64,000 nucleotides of DNA from Spongospora subterranea f. sp. subterranea (GCA_049724395.1 JAUGWO010000101.1:1-64000); one strand, 5' to 3'; positions 46,277-58,327 are shown, numbered from the stretch's first letter. The notes: a model not told the origin generated them from the letters alone. Numbers and translations: made by a program.

Positions 46277-48120
46277 TTGGCCTCCAAATGGAGCAAATTT
46301 CTGTGGGTTTATTACGTGGTCTACGGTACCACAGATTTGAAGAAAACTGCAACCCGAGGTGAGACAACGCCCGGCGTCACAAAAAACGTTAAGCATAAGA
46401 AAGGAAAGTTCTTATGTTTGTGTTGCGGTTTGGAGGGACATAGTATGTCCAAGTGTCCACAGAAACCATCGAAGACAGAGATGAAATCACTGTTGGTTAA
46501 ACACAAAGACAAAATGAAAGTTTTGTTTAAGAATAAACCATACCGCGATGGATAGTATATGAGGATTTGTAGGTTTGAGTTGCTAGCATAGAGAGCCAAC
46601 AGAACGGTGATCTTTATGTCAGGAATACGACAGGATCCAACAGTAGTGATTTCTACAAAGTGTCAGAACTGCACGAACCGTCAACTGCAGACAAACAGTT
46701 GAGTGTTAGAGTGTCGACTGCAGGAATGATATTTCCAGGGTTATTAGACAGTGGTACCCAGTCGACAGTTATACCGATGAGCATTGCGAAGAAAGCGCAG
46801 AGGCTCGATGATAAGATCGGTATAAGGAAACTGGCAAAGGCAATTAAGTTAATATTGCCAGATAAGACAGTGGCGGAAGCAACACATGAGATGTTGGCTG
46901 ATCTGACCCTGTATACAGCAACGGGCGAACTGATCATTCGGAACCGGAGATGTTTGCTGTGGGATTCACCATTAGATGAAATATTGCTAGGTGAAGATTT
47001 GTTGAAAGAGCTGGGGATAAATCCTAAGGATGCTCTAGAGTCGCTAATTCTAAAGAAGACATTAGGCGCCAACAATGAGGATAATATCAGTCATTGGGAT
47101 TTGTACAACGATGATGATATTATTATTGGGGAAGATTTCCCAGAAGACAGTTTGAAGTCAATGGAAGACATGATGTCTCGTGCTATTGATAACGGATTGC
47201 CTATAGAATGGCAAAGTCGACTAAGGAAGTTGATATGGAAGTATCAAACTGTTTGGAGAAGGTCGCTGGGACCTGATCCACCTGCAAATGTCACTCCTTT
47301 CGTAACGAACCTGAGGGAAGGAGTTGAACCTGTTAGGTGCAAATCCCGACGGTACAGCAAGGAACATAGTGAGTTCCTGGCGACATTTGTCAGCCTTCTG
47401 GAGAAATATGGATTGGTTTATGAAAACTACAATTGTGAGTGGGCCTCTCCGGTTGTGGTGGTCAGAAAACCCGGTGGTAAAGGATTACGTATTGTGGTTG
47501 ATTTGCGAGAAGTCAACGCTCTATGCAAGGCAACTGCATGGCCCATGCCGTTTCTTGAATCAATAGTCAAGCATTTGGGTGGCTCCAAATATTTGTTTTC
47601 TCTAGACGCTTTCAAAGGTTTCTGGATGATGCCACTTGACGCCGATTGCAAAAAAATGATTTCTTTTATGACTGATCGAGGGGTTTACACTCCAACGAGA
47701 TCCATTCAGGGAGCACTGAATTCTGCCACACAGTTCCAAGCTAGAATGCATGAGATATATAGGGAACTGCTGTATCAATCATTAATAATATGGATTGATG
47801 ACATATTGGGACACGCAGACACTCAAGAGAAGTGGTTCCAGGTGTTAGAGACAACACTTAAATTCAACTTCAAGATTAAGGCCAAATTCTGTGGAAGAAT
47901 ATTCACTCCTGAGGGTGTGAGGCATAATCCGGCTAGAGTTGAGGCATTAGTGAAAAGCCAACGACAGCGCGAGACTTGCAACAGTTTGTTATGGCTATTC
48001 AGTTGGCGCATGTCCTTTATTGAAGGTTCACTTCCTGCTGCTGAGTCCTATTCTGATGATGTTGAATTGAATCCGGTCATTATGCCCGAGGGATCTGATT
48101 TGGATGAAGTATCAGACTAG
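46277..48120 (+). mobile_element. Gypsy element 9 (gag end, protease, RT)
   Basis: A Ty3/Gypsy fossil: a CCHC knuckle (CLCCGLEGHSMSKC, about 46.42 kb), an aspartic protease with LLDSGTQST (about 46.74 kb) and a reverse transcriptase with VVDLREVN and IWIDDILG (about 47.5-47.8 kb). RNase H, integrase and LTRs are missing. Part of it recurs inverted at 49665-50225. Truncated at both ends, with about one interruption. Confidence 0.85.
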
Positions 48121-48156
48121 TACTACATCAGCTTTGCAAAAACCCAACGGGAAAAA

Positions 48157-49152
48157 GTGCCGTTACATGTGCGTAACCGGAATCGTGATCATAATTTCTC
48201 TGGCCAAGACACTGTGGTCATTCAGAACCGGCTGCGCCCGTTTATTCGGTCCTGTTTCAAGGTTGTGAAGTATGCGGCAGCGTATAAGGAGCTGTTAAAG
48301 AAGTGCTATAGAGATGAACCTGACACATCGAGACTGAATCCATTTCCTTTAACCGCGTTCGGAACACCAGCTAAATCCCGCACCTCTCATTTTACAGACA
48401 CTCCTCTGCCGGAAGAAACGCAAACTCACCCTGGCCACCCAGCGAGGTGGACAATATCGCGATACAATGATTGAATATCTTGGTGATACGGTTATCAAGA
48501 CAAAGCTTCGAAGCGGGACATATGAAGGGAAACTGCTTGAACGCGCTCAAGGCCCCGGTATTGTACGACTGTTTGAGTATCGCCAAGTACATGGTCGTTA
48601 TAATGGGATCATATTGGTCGAGCAGGCTTTAATTCGACCTAAGTTTGCTAGCCTTTCAGTTAATGACCTTGCTCGGTGCGCCATTCAACTACTGTTTCAT
48701 GGGGCTCAAGCCCTGTCAACGCTGCGAAAGGCATCAGTAATTCATGGCGATATATCGCCAAACAATATCATGTATAGCGAGGTCGAACGGTGCTGGAAAC
48801 TGACTGATTTTAACGCTGCCGTTGAACTGGAACCTGGACAACGATCTTAAGTGCTGTCGTTGGCACTGATGGGTTCATTGCACCGGAGACGCTCTCTGGC
48901 CGCGAATATTCTTTCAACTCGGATTGGTACTCGTTCGGTAAAACTGCATCATATATCCTGAACCAGATAGAAGAATGTCATAGGCTGGATAGGACTCCTT
49001 GCGGTCACGAATTCAGTAATTTCATTGTGCAGCTACAAATGCATGCTGAGTTAATATGCTGTCGAGAAGCAGATAATCGACCAATGTCCTCTGAGCTGAT
49101 CGATTCACTCGGCGAATGTCTGATGAGTTGTGACTCGAACCCTTTTGTTTGA
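48157..49152 (+). pseudogene. Protein kinase-like gene, broken or unspliced
   Basis: Kinase motifs in order: HGDISPNNIMY (catalytic loop with HGD for HRD, about 48743), LTDFNAA (DFN in place of DFG, about 48805), GTDGFIAPETL (activation/APE, about 48862) and DWYSFGKTASYIL (subdomain IX, about 48925). The N-lobe (TKLRSGTYEGKLLERA) lacks a clear glycine loop. The kinase core changes frame near 48850, and the upstream part (48157-48474) is in yet another frame. Splicing could explain one of these. The sequence lies between two opposed Gypsy fragments. Serine/threonine-type substrate unknown. Confidence 0.5.
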
Positions 49153-49664
49153 ATGATAATGGCTATTTCATTTGTAGTATTAAACCATCTCGACTATTGC
49201 TTCATATTCAATATTACTCAGCCGATCCGCCATAGGAAAGTTGTGTAAGTTTCGGTCTGAATTAGAGTCGGATCACGGGCGATACGATTTGGCAATTGCC
49301 AATTATCCCATCTTACTGACAGGCCAGCAAGTGTTCCTGGATATGAACGCGCTCGGTTATGGGCGGACCTACTGATGGCGCTTTTAGAGTTCCGATACGG
49401 CCGGATGAACTGGTCTGCAAGTAATAGATGTTCGGAAATCGTGAAACGCTTACGATAATTTCCTGAAAATCGTAGTATCAAAAACGAAATAGACCCTGGC
49501 GCGGCCAATTTGCCCAAAAAATACCTTGTTTGTCTGACGGAAACCACACAAACGAGAATTATCTCGCATGCAAGCGTCAAAAAGCTGAAACCGGTTTTAC
49601 CTTGTTTATGCAGTTTATGTAAAACATGAATTATGGGAGCCATAAATCAAGCCATATTTCTCCA
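49153..49664. other. Unassigned 0.5 kb stretch
   Basis: No supported gene, RNA or repeat. A minus-strand open stretch at 49218-49643 has no recognisable domain. Confidence 0.5.
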
Positions 49665-50225
49665 TAAGGCTGACAAATGTCTCCAGGAACTTACTATGTC
49701 CCTTGCTGTACCGTCGGGATTTGCACCAAACAGGTTCAACTCCTTCCCTCAGGTTCGTTACGAAAGGAGTGACATTTTTGCAGGTGGATCAGGTCCCAGC
49801 GACCTTCTCCAAACAGTTCGATACTTCCATATCAACTTCCTTAGTCGAATTTGCCATTCTGAAGGCAATCCATTGTCAATCATGTCTTCCATTGACCTCA
49901 AACGGTCTTCTAGGAAATCTTCCCCAATAATAATATCATTATCGTTGTACAAATTCCAATAACTAAAATTATCCTCATTGTTGTCGCCTACAAAATTAAC
50001 GGCTCTAGAGCATCCTTAGGACTTTTTTAACACTCAAGTGCTTGTCTGCAGTTGACGGTTCGTGCAGTTCTGACACTTTGTAGAAATCCCTACCGTTGGA
50101 TCCTGTCGTAGTCCTGATATAAAGATCACCGTTCGGTTGGCTCTCTATGCTAGCAACTCCAATCCGACAAATCCTCATATACTGTCCATCATTGTTCGGT
50201 TCATTCTTAAACACAACTGTTATTT
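49665..50225 (-). mobile_element. Inverted Gypsy fragment 10
   Basis: Reverse complement of the protease/early RT region of Gypsy 9 (about 46560-47390), diverged by a few percent by eye and shortened. Fossil. Confidence 0.83.
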
Positions 50226-50261
50226 TCTCTTGACTGTATACCGCTCATTGACAGGTGACAA

Positions 50262-50576
50262 TTTGCTCTTTCGAGAAACGGCGTTTCTGTTGTGGGACAG
50301 TGACTTTACAAACATTGCTGTTCTGGGTAAAGACCATCTGTCAGCCAATAAGGGACATTGTAATCGTTCCAATTGAGGCTGTAATTAACAAATAGGTAAT
50401 ACCCATCATTGAATTGTCATAATGTTGACGATCGAGGATGTTGAGGTCGTTGAGCGAACCCGGAATGCCAAAATTGAAATGCCAGAAGCGACAGCGATGA
50501 TCGGCTATGGCTTCAAGAACTATGTTTGTCAAGACACTGTCCCACAACCGAAACGCCGTTTCTCAAGAGAGCAAAT
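50262..50576. repeat. Inverted repeat around a Harbinger fragment
   Basis: Arms about 50260-50320 and 50517-50576 are reverse complements with a few mismatches, sharing GAAACGGCGTTTC and TTGTGGGACAGTG. The arms flank sequence related to a Harbinger nuclease. Confidence 0.7.
50341..50547 (-). pseudogene. Fragment of a second Harbinger-type nuclease
   Basis: The peptide LEAIADHRCRFWHFNFGIPGSLNDLNILDRQ on the minus strand matches the conserved middle of plant-type PIF/Harbinger nucleases (EAVA...W-H-x-F-G-x-P-G-S-L-N-D-x-N-V-L). Only this segment remains. It is a different lineage from the element at 40952-43311. Confidence 0.72.
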
Positions 50577-50599
50577 TGTTTTCTTCCCAGCAGGAGGCC

Positions 50600-52890
50600 A
50601 AGAGCAAGGAGGAGGAAAAACCCATCAGATACTGAGGGCCAGTGGAAATTTGATTCGATGGCAAACTCGCCTGTCGCAGCAGTTTGAAAGAAGTGGGCAG
50701 TTGAAAACAAAACCCATGGGGTGTCCCTAAAAAGCGCATATTTGAGCTTTACCTAACGACACAATCATTATCTTTCAAAATTAATACAGAACAGAATCAG
50801 AAATCAATCAACCTGAATCAGTTCATCCCACGTTTGATTAGATGCGGGTGGAAGTTGACGCTTTCCATCCCATCAAAACCCGCTGTTGTTCATCAACTGT
50901 TTCAGCAGTTTCCAGTTGCTTTTAAGCTGTTGATTGATGACAACCTGATTCCAGACTGTGATCAGAACGTCCTGTGGATACCTTATTCAATTGCAATTTC
51001 AATTGCCAGGTTTCATAAACCGTGGCAGACTCCGTATTGAATGCCGAGGTACCAGCATGCCACGATTGTTTTTTGTATCCGTTTTCCGATTTTCCGCCTT
51101 TAACAAACTGTACCAGTCCGACTTCGGTAATGGCAATGAATATATGGTATTTTAGCTCGGTTGGTTGAACTGCGGTGTAATCCTGGATTGTCACGATTGC
51201 CCCGTCAATATCACCTGCTGCATCACTGATCCAATCAACTCAGTGGGAATGTGTGTCATCAAATTCTTTGCATTGCGACGCGGTGTCGCCTCGTGATCGG
51301 CGTGGTACGCTGACAAGGCATGGTCAACGAGCAAAGCTTGTTGGAACGCGATCCGTCCTACCACTTTGTGCTTTTTTTTATGGTGTCCCGAATTGTTTTG
51401 ACGATGCCAATGCGATCCCGGCACTGCAGACGGCTTCTCGCGCTTTAGGCATCAGTTAGTTACGTCGAAGCATTTACAACGAAGGTTTGCAGCAGAATTT
51501 CATAACGCAGCGCAAGTCAACACAGTCGTTTTCCAGCAGGGCCACCCGTGGAAATGGGCATCGTCGGGACGCCTTCAAAGAAAAAAGGCACAATATCGAT
51601 TGCCCCAATCGTATGGACTTTTTTGAAAATCCAGGATTACGCCGCAGTTCAATCAAGAAAATCATGAATAATCTATTTCATGGTCGCCATTCAGTTGTGC
51701 ATTGCCGAAGCATCACAGTGATGGCGTTCCGACCTGATCTCAAACTGTAGATCTAATCGATTCCATGTCGCAGCAATCAAAGCTTCACGATGCGGCTGGA
51801 AGATGTGGGGCAATCTCGAGCGAAATAATGGGCTCTGGATCTCATCTAGCGGCAAAACATACCATAACAAGGTGATTAACTCAACCACCTCACACTACAC
51901 CTTACTACAGTGTCGTTCAGACTGCCAGAACTACCAATGAAGGTTGCAATGTCGAACGTACGAGTTTGACGTCTGTGTGGAATCGAGGGAACTGACCCTT
52001 TCCCTTATTGTAGATATGGGTACTTCACACCTCCCATCGATATTCCGAATCTAATCAGTAAAAAAACGATGAGGGAACCAAGCGTTAGTGTCAACGATGT
52101 GCTCGACTCATATGCGCTGAAACCTGTATTAAATGTCTTCAACAAGCAGTGAACAGCGCCTCTCACCGTGAACAGAAGCCCGTTTCCCCGCCTGATGTAT
52201 CAATATATCAGGCATAAACCAATTACAGACCCGAACTGGACCCAAGTAGGTAGTCAAATGATTTTATCACTGCAATTGGTCGAGAGAAGTCCTTTGAAGT
52301 ACAACAAACAGCAATGTTCCTCGACAAACAGTATGTAATCAAAGTTTTCATTAACATTTATCGGAAACTGTCAATCGCCATTGAACCAGACAATATTAAA
52401 TTGCCTACCGGTAGGATAATGAATATCAACATCAACTGCATAACTCTCTGAAAGGCGGGTGCATAACAGATGATATACCGCCTTTCAACTGCAATGGACA
52501 CCTCAGCTGATGAACGCGCCTGGATTTCTGTTATATTACCCAATCTGTCATCGGAATAAAGGGGGACGATAACAGATCAATGAAGGCGATGATGGTAGCA
52601 GGACTACATGGGTTCACCTTGTAAGAAACGACGACGTCGTGTTCTCAATAATAATGGTATTCGAAACCCCAGGGCTTCGAAATGCTTTTCCAGAGCATGA
52701 ACCGTGTCGAATTGCACAATATGGAGGGAATGGCCGGAGTGTCATGAGTACACATCAATACCATTGTCGTATATTTGTCAATACAATTGCCTACACGGCA
52801 GAGCCACAAAGTGATTTGAGAACACGTTCCAGGAATGGGCCAGGATGCAGTGCCGATACGGGTGCAAGACTCCCCAAATTTTGACGACGG
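50600..52890. other. Unassigned, gene-poor stretch
   Basis: About 2.3 kb with only short, unsupported open frames. Composition and scattered palindromes suggest old transposon debris. No RNA genes or domains were recognised. Confidence 0.5.
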
Positions 52891-52894
52891 AGCG

Positions 52895-53805
52895 CATCTG
52901 ATGTTCTATTTCTACAAAACACGGCAACTCCTACGACAGTCGTCACCGTCGCCTGTTAGAAAGCGCAATGGCTTTGGACATGATGGGCTTGGCGATGATC
53001 AATCCACGCCTGTTTACATTTTAGAATACCCGTGTCGCTGAATGTGGATTTTGGCCAGACACGTTGGACGTGGCGCCACTCAGCGACGTCATGGTGCAAT
53101 GGACTCGCTCGTGGAACAGCGCTGGGATTATTTGTCAATATGGAGGTGATTGATGGCCCAATCATTGCCGTTATCGATGACTTAACGAACGGAACATGAC
53201 GACGACTGGGTGATGATAAACACGATTGCCATCTCAATCCTTGGGCATGGCCGGAGATGTCTGCACAATCTGTTGAATCTGTTTTTCCTGCACGTCGAGC
53301 GCATCCCCAACGTCGCGATACACCAGGTTCGACGTCATTGCCTGCCAATGAGACGTCTGGACGTTTTTTGTGTTAATCCTGTCCTGTACTCCCAGATCCT
53401 TGACAACCTCAAACCTGTCGATATGCAATGGCGTGTCGACACCAACTCCTTAGCAGCGAACGTAGCCGCTGTCGTGGGATTCAACTGATTGTGCAGACGT
53501 CTCCGGCCATGCCTCAGGATGGAAATGGCAATCGTGTTGATCATCACCCAGTCGCCGTCCTGTTCCGTTATGTCAGCGATAATGACAATGATCGGGACAT
53601 CAACTACCAACATGACGTTCCTGAGTGGCGCCACGTCCAACGTGTCTGGCTAAAATCCACACTCGGCGACACAGGTATCCCAAAATGTAAACAGGCGTGG
53701 ATTGATCATCGCCAAGCCCATCATGTCCAAAGCCATTGCGCTTTCTAACAGGCGACGGTGACGAGTGTCGTAGGAGTTGCCGTGTTATGTAGAAATAGAT
53801 CATTT
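52895..53805. repeat. Large foldback (inverted repeat)
   Basis: Arms about 52895-53290 and 53475-53805 are reverse complements (e.g. GGCAACTCCTACGACA.. against ..TGTCGTAGGAGTTGCC, and GTGATGATAAACACGATTGC against GCAATCGTGTTGATCATCAC) with scattered mismatches, around a loop of about 180 bp. The open frames in it mirror each other and are not convincing genes. Foldback/MITE-like or a remnant of an inverted duplication. Confidence 0.8.
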
Positions 53806-54100
53806 TGTGTAATATTGGTTACAATTTTTTAAATGAAGGAGACGGTTCCACACTTTCGAATAACAAAATCAGTCAATTTCAATGATCCCGTTTGTCAAAA
53901 ATATGTGAAACTATTGAAATCAAAACCGGATTTGCCAGGTCCGAGATCGATGTTTTAGGTACAAATGACCCCTATCGCGACATTGATCACAAAAAATGAG
54001 CCGAACCGTAATCTCCCCATCTTTGGCACACTTTTCCTGAATTTTTCACACCTTTCAATCATATCTCGATCTGTATACACCCACCTTCGCTATCAAATTC
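53806..54100. other. Unassigned AT-rich stretch
   Basis: Nothing recognised. Confidence 0.5.
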
Positions 54101-54104
54101 ATCA

Positions 54105-54295
54105 TCATTTTCATCATTCATTGATGTTTTCACATTTTTTTATCACCACCACAGTCCTCTGCAGATCAGGTCTGACGAATTTAACACACGAATATGCCAT
54201 GACCAATAGTTCCTCCAGACCTATTCTAGTCGCGCCGTCTAACCGAGGAATGCTGACGTCACCGTTGACGATGAACTGCTCATCAAAGATGGGAT
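54105..54295 (-). CDS. Probable exon of an unidentified gene
   Basis: On the minus strand a coding-like stretch reads DPIFDEQFIVNGDVSIPRLD and continues through GLEELLVMAYSCVKFVRPDLQ to a stop near 54105, preceded by an AG acceptor at about 54295. Upstream exons could lie in 54300-54450, where an ATG-led peptide (MAKELNRFIVCDL) is followed by possible donors. I could not fix the intron, and no family is recognised. It would follow the dephospho-CoA kinase gene on the same strand. Confidence 0.35.
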
Positions 54296-54461
54296 CCTGC
54301 TTGCTTATCTGCCGACAATCGTTTGTGGTTTATTGCTCCTACCTGCTCTCTCATATCGCTCAAATCCAGGATAAACCGAGGTCACACACAATAAACCGAT
54401 TAAGTTCCTTTGCCATTGATATCAGAAATAAATATTTATCGAAGTTAGTGTAAATGAATCC

Positions 54462-55457
54462 TCATCCAATGATATGATTAACCACAGATTGTTGAACGCT
54501 TATGATTATATCCCCAATAAACACTGATATTCCTATAAATATTACAATGCAGATCCAGAGAATTATCATAGTTTTGGTTAATAGAGGACGCCCTGGTAAT
54601 ATCAGCTCATGAGCGCGATCATATAACACTTGTTTACTTCCAACATTCGCCACCAAAATGTCAGCTCGTTGCGCCTTCTCGGCTGACGACATCTGAGATG
54701 CAACCCGTTTTTCTGCTTCTGAATGGGAGCAAGAATGCCTGTTGCATATTCGCGATAACTGATCGTCATAAGGGCAATCAATTGTAATCACAACATCGCA
54801 TATATGATGTAGCCCTAAATAACAGTGTTTACATCATAACCAGACGGTTATTAACTCGATGACAATATCGTACCTGATTCAAATAACAGGGGCGCCTCAA
54901 CGAAAACAACATGTGTGTGTCTGAAAAAGAACGCATGAAAAATCTGGAAAATGAGTTTTTTCAGAATAGGCCAGCGCATAATCCTGTTGAGAATTGCAAG
55001 CTTGCGTTTATCGGCAAACACGAGGGATGCAAGATATGGGCGACTAATGGACATATCGGTCGGGTTAAGGAGTGGCGATGATGGGTTAAAAATTGATGAA
55101 GGTGGTGAGGAGAACTCGTTGACAATAGAGGTCCATGTGGATGTGCCCTATATTCGAGTGAATTGTGAGATAGATTGGAGCAAGAATATGGGTGGGGAAT
55201 TACAGGTAATTGAATATCATGACTAAGTTGATCAAGGTCTATAACAGCCCATCCTGCTTCCTTTAACCCACTACAATACAAAGATTTACCCCTAAAAAAG
55301 CACCATAATCAATATAAGTATCGGTGTACTAATTAAATGAAAACACGGACGATGCAATTCCACCAGTAATGCCGACAATATATAATCCATATCTCCATTT
55401 GAGATAAGCGGCAATGCATATTGATATGATTAGAATACATGTTAAGACGATAAGCAT
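54462..55457 (-). CDS. DCAKD: Dephospho-CoA kinase, membrane-anchored, four exons
   Basis: Exons 55351-55457, 55204-55291, 54874-55147 and 54462-54814 join over GT-AG introns of 59, 56 and 59 nt into 273 residues. The enzyme phosphorylates the 3'-OH of dephospho-CoA, the last step of CoA synthesis. Motifs: P-loop ITGGIASGKS (formed across intron 1), GWAVIDLDQLSHDI, LPGT, R-x-L-x-x-x-V-F-A-D, VEAPLLFES (LID/core), CDVVITIDC, Q-x-x-RI-x-NR, AD-I-LVANVGS. A hydrophobic N-terminal segment (about residues 2-18, before the P-loop) and a C-terminal one (about 238-262) suggest membrane anchoring; animal DCAKD also has a hydrophobic tail. Strong call because splicing restores the P-loop exactly. Confidence 0.9.
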
Positions 55458-55606
55458 AGTCTCGAGGGCTGCCTGCAATACAGACAGGAAGATATAGCAG
55501 TGAGCCCTATAATGATGTCGATCGTTATCATAATCTCATCGTTATCACAATCTCATAATCGTAATGACAATAAACAGAACTGATAGAGATCACAGGACCA
55601 TTGAGT

Positions 55607-56391
55607 GATGGTAGCGGGCCGCGCCCTACTGGGTTACCACTGGGATACCCTACCTCCCTACCACTCAGACCATCTCCACCGGCCAGATGGTAGCGGGCCG
55701 CGCCCTAATGGGTTACCACTGGGATACCCTACCTCCCTACCACTCAGACCATCTCCACCGGCCAGATGGTATCGGGCCGCGCCCTAATGGGTTACCACTG
55801 GGATACCCTACCTCCCTACCACTCAGACCATCTCCACCGGCCAGATGGTAGCGGGCCGCGCCCTAATGGGTTACCACTGGGATACCCTACCTCCCTACCA
55901 CTCAGACCATCTCCACCGGCCAGATGGTAGCGGGCCGCGCCCTAATGGGTTACCACTGGGATACCCTACCTCCCTACCACTCAGACCATCTCCACCGGCC
56001 AGATGGTAGCGGTCCGCGCCCTAATGGGTTACCACTGGGATACCCTACCTCCCTACCACTCAGACCATCTCCACCGGCCAGATGGTAGCGGTCCGCGCCC
56101 TAATGGGTTACCACTGGGATACCCTACCTCCCTACCACTCAGACCATCTCCACCGGCCAGATGGTAGCGGGCCGCGCCCTAATGGGTTACCACTGGGATA
56201 CCCTACCTCCCTACCACTCAGACCATCTCCACCGGCCAGATGGTAGCGGGCCGCGCCCTACTGGGTTACCACTGGGATACCCTACCTCCCTACCACTCAG
56301 ACCATCTCCACCGGCCAGATGGTAGCGGGCCGCGCCCTAATGGGTTACCACTGGGATACCCTACCTCCCTACCACTCAGACCATCTCCACC
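55607..56391. repeat. 79-bp GC-rich minisatellite, ten copies
   Basis: Ten nearly identical 79-bp units (start GATGGTAGCGGGCCGCGCCC, end CATCTCCACCGGCCA); variants are GGTCCGCG for GGGCCGCG and ACTGGG for AATGGG. It is much more GC-rich than its surroundings. Open frames inside are repeat artefacts. Confidence 0.96.
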
Positions 56392-56914
56392 TGTTTTTGG
56401 CAATTCGAAACTCATGAGGTTGACACGACCAGGTCACTTTCTATTGCTCGATGGTGGCTATGTATTCACGCCGCAAGGTACTAGCTTGGGATGGCGGTTT
56501 CAGATTACAATTTTCCATGTAATCAACACGTACTCAGGTTTAATACCCTACAGAGGTGTGCGCTATCATGTTCGTGAAAAGCGTTTCAAGAACAGAGTGG
56601 AGCTGAATATTTCAACAAGTAGCAGTGTGATCTATTCAACAATGTTAGTTCACAATTGCTTGTTAGCCACCGAGGAGGACGCATACGACTTTGACATAAT
56701 TTCCACAGCCCAAACGCCATTTCAATCACGATTCTGGCATGCTTGCCTGTGAGTCTTGTCAATTGTCAGAATCAGCACTTGATATCTTTAATATCAACCT
56801 GTAAATGAAGATTTCCTTGAGGTTCTGTGGACAACCTGATCCTTCAGGGGCCCATTCACGAACATGATAGCGCACACCTCTGTAGGGTATTGAACTTGAT
56901 TACTTGTTTATCAC
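56392..56914. other. Unassigned; contains an inverted repeat pair
   Basis: A plus-strand open stretch continues out of the minisatellite to 56752 (LLLDGGYVFTPQGTSLGWRF...), which I cannot place; a MULE-like transposase strand is one weak thought. Segments 56547-56580 and 56858-56893 are reverse complements (ACCCTACAGAGGTGTGCGCT and its complement). Confidence 0.4.
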
Positions 56915-57089
56915 AGACAGTTGGGAACCGTCAGGAAACTTTATTGATCAACAAGTTATCGCCGATTCCGAGCAAAATTGCCCTGTCTCGATAATGCAAC
57001 AAGTGGGTTAATTGGTCGGAGTTGAGCTATCCCAGTAAACGGCGATGACTTGTTGATCAATGAAGTTTCCTGACGGTTCCCAACTGTCT
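56915..57089. mobile_element. MITE-like foldback element
   Basis: 175 bp with terminal inverted repeats of 49 bp (56915-56963 and 57041-57089), 47 of 49 matching, both starting AGACAGTTGGGAACCGTCAG. The interior of about 77 bp is non-coding. No certain target duplication, so the superfamily is open. Confidence 0.72.
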
Positions 57090-57179
57090 TAACCTTTCCA
57101 GCGAATAGAACCGGCGTGTTCCCGAAGTCAGTGCGCTGTTATTTCTGGGTAGATTAACAGCGATATTGCTTGAAGTTAA

Positions 57180-58147
57180 ACCATGAGAGGGACTCACTAT
57201 TTTGTCCCGATACTCGACTGTGTCATGGCCAGCCATCTTGTGATAATCACACCACTTCTTCCTCGTCGTTTGTGGCTCTTGGTTTACTGAATGCTGACGA
57301 CAGGTTTGTTGACGAAAGGTTTGGTATCAGGTGTAGATTCACTCGACAACAGAGTTGTGCACGCCGCGATTGTGCAACCTGTACCCCTGTTTGTCCTGGA
57401 TCCAGCTGAGCCGATTCCATGGCTTTCACATAACGGTCGAGAAAAACTGCAACGAATTCTGTGGTACCTCGTTGTATGGTCTCTAATCGTTGCTGGTAGT
57501 AGCTCACAATATCTTCGTCGACGAAGTGTCGTAGAAATGCGTCTTTGGCTTAGGCCCAATCCATATTGTTGGCGATGATATGGGACTTGACCCATATCGA
57601 CTCAGCAGTGTGGCAGGACGTGTAGCCAAAGCGACCTGATAGTGACCGATCGGACATGAAATCCCCTTCAAGCCTTGCCTCGAATTCGCCAATGAAATCC
57701 TCTGTGGGTGTTGAACGGCTGACAGATGGTCGAGTGAAGTTCGGCATCCCATGTGGGAACCTTGGCGTTGCTTGTGCATGATGGCCTGTTGCGGTGACTT
57801 TGGCCTGTACCAAAGGAACCAATGCAGAGCGTAAAAATTCCTGTTCATTGCTGAACAACGTCTCGAATACTTTCCTCTGGTGATCAATTCTCTGTTGTAA
57901 TAGAGCTATTACATCAGCAATGCGATCAGATTCATCCGTCTGCGGAGATGGTCGGACGAGACGGCCGTTCTCGTCTCAGTTCCGTCGCTTCGAACAACTG
58001 GTCCTGGTAAGCTTGAATGCTCTCGATGAGAGTTTGGCGTCTTGTCAGCATAAGTCGTAGGCGATCCGCGTCTTGGCTGACTTGCGAATCGTTGTGGCAG
58101 TCCTCGCAGCGGAGGGATTGTGCCGAGGGCGCACCGGTTAGAGACAT
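57180..58147 (-). mobile_element. Gag-like fossil (minus strand)
   Basis: Minus-strand segments read like a retroelement Gag: an N-terminal helical part (about 58147-57932, coiled coil with LIESIQAYQDQLFEATELRRE), then a capsid-like region (F-I-G-E-F-E-A-R-L...W-V-K-S...D-A-F-L-R-H-F-V) and EFVAVFLDRYVKAMES. No zinc knuckle, pol or LTR nearby. Broken, with a few interruptions. A domesticated Gag is conceivable but not supported. Confidence 0.5.
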
Positions 58148-58327
58148 TCTTCGTTTTATGAACTCGCTAAAAAAATATCGTGACGACGAGAGATAGCGGA
58201 ACGAAACTTATTTAATTAGGAACAAAATAGAGCATAAGGTCAGATTATTGGGGAGGCACGACACATATTGACGGTAGTTGCAATTGTGTTCCGCCGTTCA
58301 TTCATGACCAGGCTGGATTATCACAAG

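Noticed and set aside
52639-53748. Several 60-130 codon frames in the foldback
   Set aside because: The frames mirror each other across the inverted repeat and carry no domain.
53965-54453. 162-codon plus-strand frame
   Set aside because: His/Ser/Phe-rich low complexity; it is antisense to a better coding-like minus-strand exon.
55605-56752. Pro/His/Arg-rich frames from the 79-bp repeat
   Set aside because: Short frames restart in each unit; the repeat length breaks the frame, so no coding role.
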